DNA from: JBGPTF01 sp041490445
Lineage (GTDB): Bacteria > Acidobacteriota > Terriglobia > Acidiferrales > UBA7541
Length of the DNA stretch: 64,000 nt
Direction of reading: 5' to 3'
Assembly: GCA_041490445.1 (NCBI GenBank)
Contig: JBGPTF010000006.1
Span: 62,001-126,000, forward strand
Shown here: piece after piece, positions 63,628 to 64,000 of the stretch
How positions within the stretch are numbered: the stretch's first letter is position 1
How the letters are laid out: each line of letters opens with the position of its first letter
Translations under genes and position numbers: made by a program
Notes under the pieces: generated by a model
Database searches by the model: none
What the model was told of the DNA's origin: nothing
What the model saw: only the letters and a program-made list of their open reading frames with translations

Positions 63628-64000
63628 TCAGTTTTTCCGGCGGCTGGAAAAAACATTGCGGAGAAGCTGGTCGGAGGCCGCCTCAAGCTGCAAGTGAAAT
63701 TTCGAAGCGGCGCGGCGCGCTTTTTCGAACATCGAGGGATCGAGCAGCAATCCCACGCGGTCCACGAACGGCCCGCCGACGGCCGCGGCAAGCTTCTTCG
63801 AGGCGGGCGCTCGCGGGACGACGCGCCGGTAGAGATCCAGGTCGCGGCAGAATTCCTGGAATTCCTCCTGCTCCCACTCGAGACCTTCTCCCAGGGCAAC
63901 GAAGAATTCCTTCCAGAAGAGCACAAGCAGATCCTCCTGCTCCGCGGAAGGCGACCGGCGTTTGCGCGCCGTCTGGCGAATGCCAAGCTTCGGAGGCAGG
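63628..64000 (-). CDS. 3' part of an uncharacterised gene running off the window
   Basis: The frame is open from the window edge to a stop at 63628, giving about 123 residues ending 'DQLLRNVFSSRRKN'. The visible part has a basic stretch 'TARKRRSPSAEQED', an aromatic/acidic helix 'LEWEQEEFQEFCRDLDLY' and 'PFVDRVGLLLDPSMFEKARR', consistent with a helical cytoplasmic protein. No start codon is seen inside the window and I do not recognise the family. It is convergent with the methyltransferase gene. Confidence 0.6.
   Translation of the reverse strand, partial: LPPKLGIRQTARKRRSPSAEQEDLLVLFWKEFFVALGEGLEWEQEEFQEFCRDLDLYRRVVPRAPASKKLAAAVGGPFVDRVGLLLDPSMFEKARRAASKFHLQLEAASDQLLRNVFSSRRKN

Overview
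The window is about 64 kb of high-GC DNA (near 60 percent by eye) with bacterial gene packing. Gene content points to the Acidobacteriota: many secreted peptidases (M28, S9, S10, an Ntn-type hydrolase), a TPR-CHAT protein behind an ECF sigma factor, a kelch/Ig lipoprotein, an arsenosugar cluster, a 'LEKLAR'-type XRE regulator and a large radical SAM protein resembling tetraether / membrane-spanning lipid synthases. The phylum call is inference. No rRNA, tRNA, CRISPR array, integrase or intact insertion sequence was found.

Layout. 1-6.5 kb: housekeeping genes (SnoaL-like protein, ICMT-like methyltransferase, GNAT, Dtd, M28 peptidase, P-loop ATPase, MFS carrier, MutM). 6.8-9.4 kb: an arsenosugar operon, ArsM-like methyltransferase, carboxymuconolactone-decarboxylase-like protein and radical SAM ArsS. 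9.5-16.5 kb: DoxX, cyclase-family hydrolase, EVE protein, Rieske ferredoxin with an orphan nuoB, methyltransferase, NmrA-like reductase, ThiC, a lipoprotein. 16.5-20.5 kb: a moaA operon (moaA, DUF2203, thioredoxin-domain DUF255 protein) behind a structured leader with its own promoter and an intrinsic terminator, a candidate molybdenum-cofactor riboswitch. 20.5-32.3 kb: saccharopine-dehydrogenase-like protein, STAS protein, BON protein, phospholipase-B-like hydrolase, YjbQ, YbdD-CstA pair, membrane-anchored beta-lactamase-fold protein, S10 carboxypeptidase, DUF2461. 32.4-37.9 kb: two tandem S9 peptidases, the second fused to a formylglycine-generating-enzyme-like domain, then a flavin/PPOX protein.

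37.9-43.8 kb holds the most interesting locus: one minus-strand operon coding for four paralogous secreted beta-sandwich subunits, a PapD-like chaperone, a large outer-membrane barrel with a carboxypeptidase-regulatory-like domain, and a small secreted protein that looks like a divergent fifth subunit. It has the logic of a chaperone-usher fibre but no classical usher. 44.5-49 kb carries an FmdB zinc ribbon, the tetraether-synthase-like radical SAM enzyme, a protein ending in a GIY-YIG-like domain and a frameshifted XRE regulator. 49-54.6 kb: small membrane protein, lipoprotein, a pyrimidine-rich low-complexity tract, QueG, a PhnB-like protein, a PuuD-like membrane protein and a GT21-like glycosyltransferase. 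54.6-62.2 kb: kelch/Ig lipoprotein divergent from an ECF sigma factor, zinc-finger/TPR anti-sigma and a 1232-residue exported TPR-CHAT protease-like protein. The window ends with a SAM methyltransferase and the 3' end of an unidentified gene.

All calls come from reading translations and motifs by eye; no database search was run.
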